From Bordetella parapertussis (GTDB lineage: Bacteria; Pseudomonadota; Gammaproteobacteria; Burkholderiales; SG8-39): 52,920 nucleotides of DNA. The translations under genes were made by a program, and so were the position numbers. This document shows, in pieces, positions 27,211 through 35,622 of the stretch. The DNA is taken from the NCBI GenBank assembly GCA_945897475.1, contig CAMDFL010000005.1:1-52920 (forward strand), read 5' to 3'. Below the pieces are notes generated by a model. It did no database searches and had not been told where the DNA came from. It saw only the letters and a list, made by a program, of their open reading frames with translations. Each line of letters begins with the position of its first letter. Within the stretch, counting starts at the first letter, position 1.

Positions 27211-27945
27211 GTGTCCCGCAGCACGCATTTTGGCTACCAAAGCGTCAACGAGAGCGAGAAAGCAGCTCGCGTGGAGGGTGTGTTTTCTTCGGTTGCAGGC
27301 AAATACGACCTGATGAACGACCTCATGTCGGCGGGCCTGCATAGGGCTTGGAAAGCATTCGCCATTGCGCAAAGCGGGGTCGGTCGAGGCGCGCGGGTAT
27401 TGGATGTCGCCGGCGGCACAGGGGACATGACTCAGGCGTTTGCCGAGCGGGTCGGGCAGGATGGGGAGGTTTGGTTGACCGACATTAACCGCCCGATGCT
27501 GCAAGCCGGTCGCGACCGCCTGCTCAACCGGGGTCTGCTCCTGCCCGTGACGCAGTGCGATGCAGAGCAGCTACCGTTTCCTTCTGATTATTTCCATTGT
27601 GTCTGCGTCGCCTTTGGGCTTCGCAATATGACGCGAAAAGAACAAGCCCTGGCGGAGATGCGTCGTGTCACCAAGCCCGGCGGTCGGGTGTTGATACTGG
27701 AATTCTCCAAAATCTGGGCGCCTCTGGCGCCCGCCTACGACTGGTACTCCTTCAATATGCTGCCCTGGCTTGGCCAGAAGGTCGCCGGCGACGCGGCCAG
27801 CTACCGCTACCTGGCTGAATCCATACGCGTGCACCCCGACCAGAAAGGTCTACAATCTCTGCTAGAACAGGCTGGCCTTGAGGATGTGGAATACTTCAAT
27901 CTCGCGGCCGGCGCGGTGGCGCTTCACCGGGGATACAAGTATTGA
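27211..27945 (+). CDS. ubiE: Demethylubiquinone/demethylmenaquinone methyltransferase
   Basis: A SAM-dependent C-methyltransferase of quinone synthesis, 244 residues from the GTG at 27211. AGGGAG at 27195-27200 supports this start over one at 27175. Motifs: [21 protein letters not shown] at the N-terminus, [12 protein letters not shown] for SAM binding, [10 protein letters not shown], and [12 protein letters not shown] in the C-terminal half. The stop TGA shares its A with an ATG, which opens the short ORF chain leading to the Tim44-like gene. Confidence 0.95.
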   Translation: MSRSTHFGYQSVNESEKAARVEGVFSSVAGKYDLMNDLMSAGLHRAWKAFAIAQSGVGRGARVLDVAGGTGDMTQAFAERVGQDGEVWLTDINRPMLQAGRDRLLNRGLLLPVTQCDAEQLPFPSDYFHCVCVAFGLRNMTRKEQALAEMRRVTKPGGRVLILEFSKIWAPLAPAYDWYSFNMLPWLGQKVAGDAASYRYLAESIRVHPDQKGLQSLLEQAGLEDVEYFNLAAGAVALHRGYKY

Positions 27946-27987
27946 TGCGCAATATTAATGCGAAGTACTAATGCCAATATTAATTCT
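27937..27987. repeat. Two-copy 26-bp tandem duplication spanning the ubiE stop codon
   Basis: Copy 1 is 27937-27962 and copy 2 is 27963-27987 (one base shorter). Both carry AAGTA.T.ATG: Lys-Tyr codons, a stop and an overlapping ATG. Within each copy there is a weaker 13-bp period. Confidence 0.7.
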
Positions 27988-28030
27988 GGGTACACCAGGC
28001 GAAACGAACAAAGGAGGGATTTCACGATGA
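27945..28030 (+). other. Two short ORFs bridging ubiE and the Tim44-like gene
   Basis: The ubiE TGA overlaps an ATG at 27945, opening MRNINAKY and a TAA (27969-27971). That TAA overlaps an ATG at 27971, opening MPILILGTPGETNKGGISR, whose TGA (28028-28030) overlaps the Tim44 start as ATGA. The chain is unbroken. Neither short ORF has a good ribosome site of its own, so any translation would be by re-initiation. Translation is not shown. Confidence 0.35.
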
Positions 28031-28938
28031 AAACCTTATTGACGCTATTGATGGCAACAAGCTTTATTGGCAGCTTTTATTCTCCAACTGCGGATGCCGC
28101 GAGAGTCGGTGGCGGTCGCAACACTGGCATTCAACGTTCCGTGACGCCACCTCCCAAGGCGGCGCCATCCGCAGCGCCCGCTGCGGCGGCTCCTGCAGCT
28201 GCAGCAGCTGCTGGCGGTAATCGTTGGCTCGGTCCCATAGCGGGTCTTGCTGCGGGACTGGGCTTGGGATGGTTGCTCTCGCAGGGCGGATTCGGCGGTG
28301 CCATGGGCGGAATTATTCTTGCCTTGTTGGGCGCGGTGGTTCTGTTTGCCTTGCTGCGTATCTACTCGCGGCGCAATGAAATCGCACGCCAGATGAAATC
28401 CGGCGGTGGGCAGGCCCTCGGTGCGCAACCCCTTCAATATGCCGGTATCGGTCCACAAGGCGTCCCTGCGCCGCAACCCGCGTCGGCGCCCGGCCCGACT
28501 TTTGGTGGCGGTGCAAGCCTGCAGCAGCCCAACGCAGTGCAGCCCAACGCAGTACAGCCTAATATCCCGGCGGGGTTCGATGTCACGGGCTTTGTCAAAC
28601 AGGCCAAGATCAATTTCCTGCGATTGCAGGAAGCCAATGATCGCGGCGATCTCGATACCCTACGCGACGTGTGTGACGATCAAATGTTCGAAAATCTGAA
28701 AGCCGATGTCGCCTCGCGTCACGGCGCGGTACAGCACACCCAACTCGACTCGCTTGAGGCAACGTTGATCGAAGTAGTTTCCGAGACCGACAATCATTTT
28801 GCCAGCTTGAGTTTCTGCGGCGCCTCACGCGACGGCGCTAACCCTGTCGCACAATCGTTTCAGGAAATCTGGCATTTGAAAAAATCGGTTGCTGGCGACA
28901 CAGGCTGGCAGCTTGCGGGAATTCAACAAGTGTCCTGA
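28027..28938 (+). CDS. Tim44-like domain protein
   Basis: A 303-residue protein with a signal peptide (to about residue 22) and a Pro/Ala-rich linker. Two glycine-rich hydrophobic segments follow (GPIAGLAAGLGLGWLLSQGG and GGIILALLGAVVLFALL), then a linker with a QPNAV repeat. The C-terminal Tim44-like domain starts at about residue 180 (FVKQAKINFLRLQEANDRGDLDTLRDV). Proteins of this type sit between ubiE and ubiJ/ubiB in betaproteobacteria; their role is unknown. ATG at 28027 has AAGGAGGG at 28011-28018. Confidence 0.88.
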   Translation: MKTLLTLLMATSFIGSFYSPTADAARVGGGRNTGIQRSVTPPPKAAPSAAPAAAAPAAAAAAGGNRWLGPIAGLAAGLGLGWLLSQGGFGGAMGGIILALLGAVVLFALLRIYSRRNEIARQMKSGGGQALGAQPLQYAGIGPQGVPAPQPASAPGPTFGGGASLQQPNAVQPNAVQPNIPAGFDVTGFVKQAKINFLRLQEANDRGDLDTLRDVCDDQMFENLKADVASRHGAVQHTQLDSLEATLIEVVSETDNHFASLSFCGASRDGANPVAQSFQEIWHLKKSVAGDTGWQLAGIQQVS

Positions 28939-28994
28939 ACCGGCGTCGCCGGAACCAAACAGGGTGTCATTGAGGCCACCTTTCCCGCAAAAAT

Positions 28995-29026
28995 GTAGCG
29001 TTGCAAAAAGCGCAGCGCTACTTTTT
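28995..29026 (+). terminator. Rho-independent terminator after the Tim44-like gene
   Basis: Stem GTAGCGTTGC (28995-29004) and GCAGCGCTAC (29012-29021), ten pairs with one G-T pair, a seven-base loop and TTTTT at 29022-29026. Confidence 0.75.
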
Positions 29027-29112
29027 AGCGGGACGAATACGAACCCTGGTTCTTTGCCAGAATTGTTAACACTTAGCTCATAAGTGACTAATAAGCGCGT
29101 TTTTCGGGATAG

Positions 29113-29139
29113 AGCCGCCTGCGGGCGGCTTTGTTTTTT
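29113..29139 (+). terminator. Second rho-independent terminator before ubiJ
   Basis: Stem AGCCGCC (29113-29119) and GGCGGCT (29124-29130), loop TGCG, then TTGTTTTTT. It lies 64-90 bp upstream of the ubiJ start. Together with the one at 28995 it separates ubiE-tim44 from ubiJ-ubiB, so the latter need their own promoter between about 29140 and 29203. Confidence 0.8.
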
Positions 29140-29202
29140 CAGGGCCGTGTTTCAGGCAGAGAGCGCATTTCTCGCGCGTTTTCTATTAAGCTACCCAGCC
29201 AG

Positions 29203-29820
29203 ATGATCCCAAAAACCTTTTCTTCTTTAATCAATCATTTGCTGCGACAACAATCGTGGGCGCGCGAGCGCCTCGCTGCGCATGTGGGCGGACGCATTCG
29301 ATTGCGAATATCGCCGGAATTCGCCTCGCCGATTTTGACCGATATTGACATTGACTTGGGTGTAACGGAATCCGGGCTGGTCGAACCCTTTATCGCCGAG
29401 GACGCCCCGGATTTGATTGTTACGATGAAACCCGCGGCCATCCCCCTGCTGCTAGCGCATCATCCCGATGCGTTGAAACATGTGACATTGTCTGGCAATG
29501 CCGCCTTGGCCTCGGCCGTGCAAGACCTGGTTACACGCCTTGAGTGGGATGTCGAGGAAGATTTGTCGAAAATTGTCGGCGATATCGCAGCGCATCGAAT
29601 TGCGACGGCAAGCAAAAATCTATTTTCGTGGCAACGCGAAGCCTTGCAACGCTCCGCCGGGAATTTTGCGGAGTATTTCACCGAAGAGAACCCCATGCTC
29701 GCGCGGCACGGCGAAATCGATTCATTCGCCCGCGATATTCAATCGCTGGACCAACGCCTTGCACTGGTCGAATTTCGTCTTCAAGCGTTGATGAAACTCG
29801 CCTCCGAGTCCGCGCCTTGA
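29203..29820 (+). CDS. ubiJ: Ubiquinone biosynthesis accessory factor UbiJ (SCP2 domain)
   Basis: A 205-residue protein with an N-terminal SCP2 lipid-binding domain (about residues 1-110, with LRISPEFASPILTDIDIDLG and DLIVTMKPAAIPLLL). The C-terminal half is helical and probably coiled (ARDIQSLDQRLALVEFRLQALMKL), the layout of UbiJ. UbiJ organises the aerobic ubiquinone biosynthesis complex in E. coli. Position directly before ubiB supports the call. Start ATG at 29203; the frame upstream runs into the terminator. Confidence 0.85.
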   Translation: MIPKTFSSLINHLLRQQSWARERLAAHVGGRIRLRISPEFASPILTDIDIDLGVTESGLVEPFIAEDAPDLIVTMKPAAIPLLLAHHPDALKHVTLSGNAALASAVQDLVTRLEWDVEEDLSKIVGDIAAHRIATASKNLFSWQREALQRSAGNFAEYFTEENPMLARHGEIDSFARDIQSLDQRLALVEFRLQALMKLASESAP

Positions 29821-29856
29821 CCTCGGTCGAGGCACACCTGGCATAAGAGAAAACCT

Positions 29857-31398
29857 TTGGGCCGATTAATACGACTGTTGAGGATTGTCCGCATCGCCCT
29901 GCGCTTCGGCCTGGATGAGTATGCCTTTCCGGGCGACGCAGCCGCCGAGCGTGGCGGACGCCTGGCGCTTCTGGTCGCGAAACTTCTGCCTTATCGCGAC
30001 CTTTCGGCGCCGCGCGCCGTGCGGTTGCGCCTGGCGCTCGAAACCCTGGGGCCTATTTTCGTAAAATTCGGCCAGGTACTCTCGACGCGTCGCGACCTCC
30101 TTCCCATCGACATCGCCGATGAACTGGCCAAGTTGCAGGATCAGGTGCCGCCGTTTTCGAACGCTTTGGCGCGAGTCGAAATAGAGCGTTCGTTCGGGCG
30201 TCCAATCACCGAGGTTTTCGCCAGCTTCGATGCACAACCCGTGGCGAGTGCCTCAATCGCGCAGGTGCATTTTGCGGTTCTGCCCAATGGCACGGAGGCG
30301 GCTGTAAAAATACTTCGACCCGGCATGCTGCCAGTAATTCAGCGCGACCTGGGTTTGTTGGATGCCGCCGCATGGCTGATCGAACATTTGTTCGCCGATG
30401 GCAGGCGCCTGCGTCCACGCGAAGTAGTGGCGGAGTTCGCCAGACATCTGCATGACGAGCTGGATCTCATGCGCGAGGCCGCCAACGCCAGTCAGCTGAG
30501 GCGCAATTTTGCCGGCACATCCAGCATCGCCATTCCCGAAATCTATTGGGACTTTTGCACGCGGACTGTGATGACCATGCAGCGCATGAGGGGCATACCC
30601 ATTTCGCAGGTGGAGAAGCTTCGCGAGCAGGGCGTGGATATTCCAAAACTCGCCCGCGACGGCGTTGAGATATTTTTTACGCAGGTGTTCCGCGATGGCT
30701 ATTTTCACGCCGACATGCATCCGGGAAATATCTTCGTGTCGAGCTCCGGACAATATATCGCGCTTGATTTCGGCATTATGGGAACGCTTACCGACATTGA
30801 TAAAAATTATCTGGCGACCAATTTCCTGGCGTTTTTTCAGCGCGATTACAAGCGCGTGGCCGAGGCGCATCTTGAAGCCGGTTGGGTTCCCGCCGCCACG
30901 CGAATTGACGAATTGGAGTCGGCCATTCGCGCGGTTTGCGAGCCCATTTTCGATCGTCCACTGAAGGAAATTAAATTCGGACATGTGCTGCTGCGCTTGT
31001 TTCAGACCTCACGTCGCTTCGGGGTGGAAATTCAGCCGCAACTGGTGATGCTGCAGAAAACACTGCTCAATATCGAGGGCCTGGGGCGGGATCTCGATCC
31101 CGATCTGGATCTTTGGAAAACCGCCAAACCCTATCTGGAACGATGGATGAGCGAGCAAATGGGCTGGCGCGGATTGATGAACTCGATTAAATCCGAGGCC
31201 CCGCGGTGGGCGACACTCATGCCGCAGCTTCCCCGCTTGCTCCACAAACTGCTCGCGGCCGATCGTATGGACGATTTTGACAAAATGCTTCGCGGCCTGT
31301 ACCTCGAGGAGCGCAGGCGCAACACCTTGCTCACGTGCTCGGTCGGGCTGCTCGCTGCGCTGCTGGCGTGGCAGATCCTGGTCGCGCTGTTGCATTGA
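29857..31398 (+). CDS. ubiB: Ubiquinone biosynthesis atypical kinase UbiB
   Basis: A 513-residue ABC1/ADCK atypical kinase-like ATPase required for ubiquinone synthesis. Motifs: KFGQ in [19 protein letters not shown] (the family's inhibitory KxGQ), the Ala-rich loop [22 protein letters not shown] and DFGIMG. Two C-terminal hydrophobic segments ([23 protein letters not shown]) anchor it in the membrane. The start is TTG at 29857, with AAGAGA upstream. The stop TGA overlaps an ATG inside a 13-bp tandem array that leads into the VanZ-like gene. Confidence 0.95.
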   Translation: MGRLIRLLRIVRIALRFGLDEYAFPGDAAAERGGRLALLVAKLLPYRDLSAPRAVRLRLALETLGPIFVKFGQVLSTRRDLLPIDIADELAKLQDQVPPFSNALARVEIERSFGRPITEVFASFDAQPVASASIAQVHFAVLPNGTEAAVKILRPGMLPVIQRDLGLLDAAAWLIEHLFADGRRLRPREVVAEFARHLHDELDLMREAANASQLRRNFAGTSSIAIPEIYWDFCTRTVMTMQRMRGIPISQVEKLREQGVDIPKLARDGVEIFFTQVFRDGYFHADMHPGNIFVSSSGQYIALDFGIMGTLTDIDKNYLATNFLAFFQRDYKRVAEAHLEAGWVPAATRIDELESAIRAVCEPIFDRPLKEIKFGHVLLRLFQTSRRFGVEIQPQLVMLQKTLLNIEGLGRDLDPDLDLWKTAKPYLERWMSEQMGWRGLMNSIKSEAPRWATLMPQLPRLLHKLLAADRMDDFDKMLRGLYLEERRRNTLLTCSVGLLAALLAWQILVALLH

Positions 31399-31436
31399 TG
31401 GCTTGCGTTGATGGTCTACGGTGATGTCCTACGCTG
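31393..31436. repeat. 13-bp tandem array covering the ubiB stop and vanZ start
   Basis: Units CATTGATGGCTTG (31393-31405), CGTTGATGGTCTA (31406-31418) and CGGTGATGTCCTA (31419-31431), then a partial CGCTG. Each unit carries TGATG, a stop/start overlap. From the ubiB TGATG the ATG at 31398 opens an eight-codon ORF (MACVDGLR) whose TGA at 31422-31424 overlaps the VanZ ATG. Confidence 0.7.
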
Positions 31437-32500
31437 ATCGCCACTCGCCGCTTGCCCGATATCTGTTGGTGGCCTATGCGCTGCTCATCATCTACGCCAG
31501 CCTCAATCCCTTTACTGGATGGCGCGATCCTGGAATATCACTGTTCGACTTCCTGGGCGCGCCCTTGCCCAGGTACATTGTCTTGTTCGATATCGCCGCC
31601 AATGTGGTGGCCTACATCCCGCTGGGCATGCTGCTGGTGCTCACCTTTCATCCACGCTGGCGCGGCAGGCTTGCGTTCTCCGGCGCGGTTGCCGCCGCGT
31701 TTCTCATGTCCTTTGGCCTGGAAGCGCTACAGCACTATCTGCCCAGTCGGATTCCCTCGAATCTTGATCTCGCCGCGAATTTTTTAGGCGGCGTGCTTGG
31801 CGCTACAGCCGGCAGCCTGTTCAGCAAGCGTTTGTTGCGTGATGACAGCCTGCAGACTCTGCGCTACCGCCTTTTCCGCGATGGCCCGCGTGTTGATCTC
31901 GGGCTGGTGCTTCTTGGACTGTGGTTGATATCGCTCCTGTATCCGGGAAACTCCTTGTTCGGCAATGGCGATCTGCGTGCGGTGTTCTCCGAACCTGGTG
32001 GCGAGTTGCACCCCGCCGAGCTTTTCATCCGCTTCGAAGCGGGGGTGGTGGGCAGCAACATCGTCGCCGTCGGTCTGTTGTTGGCACTGCTGGTAGGGCG
32101 CGGTCAGCCAGTACGCACCTTGTTTGTGGCACTGCTTTGCGCAGCACTTGGGGTCAGGACGGTCTGCTATGGCCTGTTGTTTAGTTCGCAGAATCTGCTT
32201 GACTGGCTCACCCCCGGCGCGTCATTGGGGCTTGCGGGCGGCGTACTGATTGTGCTGATCACGGCGATGCTTTCTCGGCCGGCCAAGGTCATGCTCTGTG
32301 GCCTGGCGCTGATGGCAGCCACCGCGCTGGTTAACTACGCGCCGGAGAACCCCTATTTTCTCGCCGCACTGGCGAACTGGCAGCAAGGACACTTTCTCAA
32401 TTTCAACGGATTCACGCGCGTGTTGTCAGTGGCATGGCCGTTCGTCGCGATCATGTATGTGCTGGGCTTTGCCGGCTCGCGTGAACGCGATCGGGATTGA
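31424..32500 (+). CDS. VanZ-like membrane protein
   Basis: A 358-residue protein with about ten hydrophobic segments. The first 130 residues match VanZ-type domains (LLIIYASLNPFTGWRD, then NVVAYIPLGMLLVL, EALQHYLPSRIPSNLDLAANFLGGVLG). The rest is additional membrane helices without a known signature. VanZ in enterococci gives low-level teicoplanin resistance, but chromosomal VanZ-like proteins of proteobacteria have no defined role. No good ribosome site precedes the ATG, so translation may depend on coupling to ubiB through the TGATG repeats. Confidence 0.8.
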   Translation: MSYADRHSPLARYLLVAYALLIIYASLNPFTGWRDPGISLFDFLGAPLPRYIVLFDIAANVVAYIPLGMLLVLTFHPRWRGRLAFSGAVAAAFLMSFGLEALQHYLPSRIPSNLDLAANFLGGVLGATAGSLFSKRLLRDDSLQTLRYRLFRDGPRVDLGLVLLGLWLISLLYPGNSLFGNGDLRAVFSEPGGELHPAELFIRFEAGVVGSNIVAVGLLLALLVGRGQPVRTLFVALLCAALGVRTVCYGLLFSSQNLLDWLTPGASLGLAGGVLIVLITAMLSRPAKVMLCGLALMAATALVNYAPENPYFLAALANWQQGHFLNFNGFTRVLSVAWPFVAIMYVLGFAGSRERDRD

Positions 32501-32523
32501 CGATGGCGCCGGATGAACTTCGC

Positions 32524-34383
32524 TTAAATCGAGCCTGACAGAGCCGTGACACGCTCGAGCACACGCGTGAAGCGCGCAGCATCCTGATAGCCGATCACGC
32601 GAACATCGTTTATTTCCTGCCCTGAGCCGTCGAAGAAAATTATTCCCGGCGGCCCGAACAGGCGAAAGCGTTTCAATAAGGCGTTATCCTCCGGCGTATT
32701 CCCGGTTACATCGATTTGCAGGAGTGTCATCACGGCAAGGCGCTCGCGCACGCGCGCGTCGCTGAAGGTGAAACGCTCCATTTCCTTGCAGCTCACGCAC
32801 CAATCGGCGTAGAAATCCAGCATCACCGGCCTTGCCGCTGCGGCTAGGCGTGCGTCGAGTTCCGCAAGCGTTCTGACGCGCTCGAAACGCACTTCGCCAC
32901 TCAGTCCATCCTTGGCATTTCCGGCGTTCGCGCTGAGCCCAGCCAGCGGACGCAGGGGGTCGCGGCCACCCGCCATCGCGCCCACCACCATCGCAGCACC
33001 CGCCAGCAATGCGATGATTCCGACCCCTTTCCACAGGCGCGCCCAGGCATTGACATTCGCCGGCAAAGGATCAATGGCGCGAAGAAACATCGCGCAAACA
33101 ATCATCAGAGTGCCCCAGGCAAGCATCTGCGCGACCACAGGAATCACCGGCGATACGACCCACACGGCGACACCCAGGAACACGGCGCCGAACACCTGCT
33201 TGACGGACTTCATCCAGGGGCCCGATCTGGGCAGTAACGCGCCCTCTGATACGCCCACCACCATCAAGGGCACACCCATTCCCAAGGCCATGGCCATGAG
33301 CGCCGAACCACCTAGCAATACATCGCGTGTTTGGCTGATGTAGAGCAGCGCGCCGGCCAGGGGTGCTGCGACGCAGGGACTGACAATTGCCGCCGACAGC
33401 ATGCCCATGATCGCCACCCCGCCGTAATGCCCCCCCGGCAAACGGTGGCTCACCGAGGCAATACGCGCGTGCAGTCCCGAGGGCAGATTCAACTCGTAGA
33501 AGCCGAACATGGATAGCGCCAGCAACACGAATATAAATGCAAAGGTCCATAGAACCCAGGCACTTTGGAGCGCCGCGGCGAGCATTTGGCCGGATAGCGC
33601 CGCTGCTACGCCGATCCCCGTGTAGGTCACGGCCATGCCCAACACATAACATAAGGAAAGTAGCAGCGCGCGTTTGCGCGTGGCGAAGCGCCCCTCGCCG
33701 ACGATAATGCCGGAGAGAATGGGCACCATGGGCAATACGCAGGGCGTAAAGGCAAGCGCGATGCCTGCGATGAAAAAAAACGCCAGCGCCACCCAGAACC
33801 GACCGGATTCGAGCACTTGAACGAAGCGGCTTTCATCGCCACCGATCAGTCCCTGTGCGCCTGAGTCTGACAATCCGGCTTGCGCGCCGGCTCGTGGCGA
33901 CCCGATGCCGAGCTTACCCAGGGCATCGGTATCACGCGCAGCCGCGGAAGCGGCGATAAGAACTATTTCAGAACTTTGTTCGTGAGGTACATAGCAAACG
34001 CCTGCATCTGCGCAACCTTGCGATACCACTTTTAGATTAAAACGAGATAGGCCGGCGACCTCGTCGAGCGGCAGGCGAATGCGCAATTCTTTGCGATAAG
34101 TCTCCGTCTTTCCAAAAAACTGATCATCGTGGACCTGGCCCTTGGGAAATTCGGGGGCACCGGTTTTGACCAGGCCGGGTTCGGTGCTGAATTTGAAGCG
34201 ATCGCGATACAGGTAATACCCATCGGCGATACGATAGGAAATCTCCACGGTCTTCGCATCGATCGCGCGTGCCGCGAAACGGAAGGCTTTCTCCGGGGCG
34301 AGCAAATCATCGGTGCCGGCGGCATGGCCCGGAATCGCGCCAAGCGTGCAGCAGAGTAATAGAAAATAAAGGATGAGGCGCAT
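32524..34383 (-). CDS. dsbD: Thiol:disulfide interchange protein DsbD
   Basis: Carries electrons from cytoplasmic thioredoxin to periplasmic thiol pathways. The 619-residue protein has a signal peptide and three modules, each with its Cys pair: alpha domain QGCADAGVCYVP, membrane domain FTPCVLPMVP and VSPCVAAPLAG with about eight helices, and C-terminal gamma domain ADWCVSCKEMERF. All six redox cysteines are present. It follows cutA by three bases on the minus strand, a frequent cutA-dsbD order, and converges with the VanZ-like gene. Confidence 0.95.
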   Translation of the reverse strand: MRLILYFLLLCCTLGAIPGHAAGTDDLLAPEKAFRFAARAIDAKTVEISYRIADGYYLYRDRFKFSTEPGLVKTGAPEFPKGQVHDDQFFGKTETYRKELRIRLPLDEVAGLSRFNLKVVSQGCADAGVCYVPHEQSSEIVLIAASAAARDTDALGKLGIGSPRAGAQAGLSDSGAQGLIGGDESRFVQVLESGRFWVALAFFFIAGIALAFTPCVLPMVPILSGIIVGEGRFATRKRALLLSLCYVLGMAVTYTGIGVAAALSGQMLAAALQSAWVLWTFAFIFVLLALSMFGFYELNLPSGLHARIASVSHRLPGGHYGGVAIMGMLSAAIVSPCVAAPLAGALLYISQTRDVLLGGSALMAMALGMGVPLMVVGVSEGALLPRSGPWMKSVKQVFGAVFLGVAVWVVSPVIPVVAQMLAWGTLMIVCAMFLRAIDPLPANVNAWARLWKGVGIIALLAGAAMVVGAMAGGRDPLRPLAGLSANAGNAKDGLSGEVRFERVRTLAELDARLAAAARPVMLDFYADWCVSCKEMERFTFSDARVRERLAVMTLLQIDVTGNTPEDNALLKRFRLFGPPGIIFFDGSGQEINDVRVIGYQDAARFTRVLERVTALSGSI

Positions 34384-34386
34384 GGA

Positions 34387-34716
34387 TCAGTGCAGTGGTT
34401 GGGTCTCGGTGTCGACCCATTGAAGGTAGGCGGGCAGTCCCTCCACCACTTGGACCGCGATAATCTCAGGAAGTTCATTGGGATGCATGGCCCGGATCGC
34501 TTCCTCCAGGGCCGCATAGCGATCCTGCGTGGTTTTAATCAACATCGGATACTCGTCGCCGCATTGAATCTTGTCCTGCCATCGGTAGACTGAGCGGCAC
34601 GGCGCCAGCATGTTGACGCAAGCGGCAAGCCGGCGAGCAACCAATTCCGACGCCAATTTCTCCGCGCTCTCCCGAGACGGTAGATTGGTGAGCACCATCA
34701 ACACATCGCTATTCAT
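34387..34716 (-). CDS. cutA: Divalent-cation tolerance protein CutA
   Basis: A 109-residue trimeric ferredoxin-like protein linked to copper tolerance in E. coli, with an unclear biochemical role. The family core CVNMLAPCRSVYRWQDKI, EYPMLIKTT and HPNELPEIIAVQVVEG is intact. Its start overlaps the stop of the upstream epimerase gene by four bases (ATGA), and dsbD follows directly, so epimerase-cutA-dsbD form one transcription unit on the minus strand. Confidence 0.93.
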   Translation of the reverse strand: MNSDVLMVLTNLPSRESAEKLASELVARRLAACVNMLAPCRSVYRWQDKIQCGDEYPMLIKTTQDRYAALEEAIRAMHPNELPEIIAVQVVEGLPAYLQWVDTETQPLH

Positions 34717-35603
34717 TGTGCCTCCGATAAAACCGGGACGCCTTCGCGCACCGAAGGGTAACGTAACTGCACGCGTAATTCATGTTTCATACGGCGATTG
34801 ACAATACGCCGCGATTCACTCCAAAACGATAAGAGTTCAGGCGAGACTCGCGCCGCGGCATCCGCGCGTGCGATACGCTGTGGGCGGCCAAGGCCGTAAC
34901 GATCCGCGACCAGGTCGAAGTAATCGCCCATTTTCATTTCGGTATCATCGCTGGCATTGAAAATGCCCACCGCCGTCTCCTCGTTTAGCGCCGCCGCAAT
35001 AATCGCAGCGAGGTCCTCGGCATGAATGTGATTGCTATAAACATCGTCCTCGGCGCGCAACACCGGCGTTCCCGCGCGCAGGCGTTCAAGCGGAAGGCGG
35101 TCCGCGGCGTAGATTCCCGGCACTCGCAGGATCGCGAGGCTGGCGTTGTGATCGCGTGCCCAGGATTGCAGCGCGTGTTCGGCATGCAACCGACGCGAGG
35201 CCCTTGGCGTGCCTGGATTTGGTTCGCGCGTTTCGTCCACCCAGGCGCCGGCGCAGTCGCCATAGACGCCGCTGGTGCTCAGATAAACGATGCGTCGTGG
35301 TAGGATTGCGCCGCTTTTTTCGATGCTGCCCAGCGCGCTGAGCAAATGGGCGGTACGGGTGTCAATGGCGCCAGTATTCGGTGGAGGAGCGCAATGCAGC
35401 AGGCAGTTCACGCCGAAGTTGGTCCGGTTCAATGACTCGGGGTGATCGAGATCGGCGAGTGTGGCCATCACGCTCAGCTCGCGCAGTCGTTCGACGTCGG
35501 CCTGCGATCTGGCCAGCGCACAGAGTTGATAGGATTTCGCAAGAAGCGGAAGCGCGCGTGTCGCGACATCGCCACAACCCACAATCATTAAACTTTTCAT
35601 CAT
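34713..35603 (-). CDS. NAD(P)-dependent epimerase/dehydratase-like protein (extended SDR)
   Basis: A 296-residue Rossmann-fold protein. The N-terminal nucleotide-binding motif is LMIVGCGDVATRALPLL, a variant of GxxGxxG. YLSTSGVYGD supplies the catalytic Tyr region, although the Lys of YxxxK is not obvious. The C-terminal half has FNASDDTEMKMGDYFDLVADRYGL. It resembles YeeZ-like atypical SDR proteins of unknown substrate. First gene of epimerase-cutA-dsbD and divergent to the flavin reductase gene, with only 19 bp between starts. Confidence 0.82.
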   Translation of the reverse strand: MMKSLMIVGCGDVATRALPLLAKSYQLCALARSQADVERLRELSVMATLADLDHPESLNRTNFGVNCLLHCAPPPNTGAIDTRTAHLLSALGSIEKSGAILPRRIVYLSTSGVYGDCAGAWVDETREPNPGTPRASRRLHAEHALQSWARDHNASLAILRVPGIYAADRLPLERLRAGTPVLRAEDDVYSNHIHAEDLAAIIAAALNEETAVGIFNASDDTEMKMGDYFDLVADRYGLGRPQRIARADAAARVSPELLSFWSESRRIVNRRMKHELRVQLRYPSVREGVPVLSEAQ

Positions 35604-35622
35604 CGGATTTTACCGCGCAACC

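Noticed and set aside
31424-32500. Antibiotic resistance gene (vanZ)
   Set aside because: The VanZ-like domain is common in chromosomal membrane proteins of proteobacteria, and no other van genes are present; resistance is not supported.
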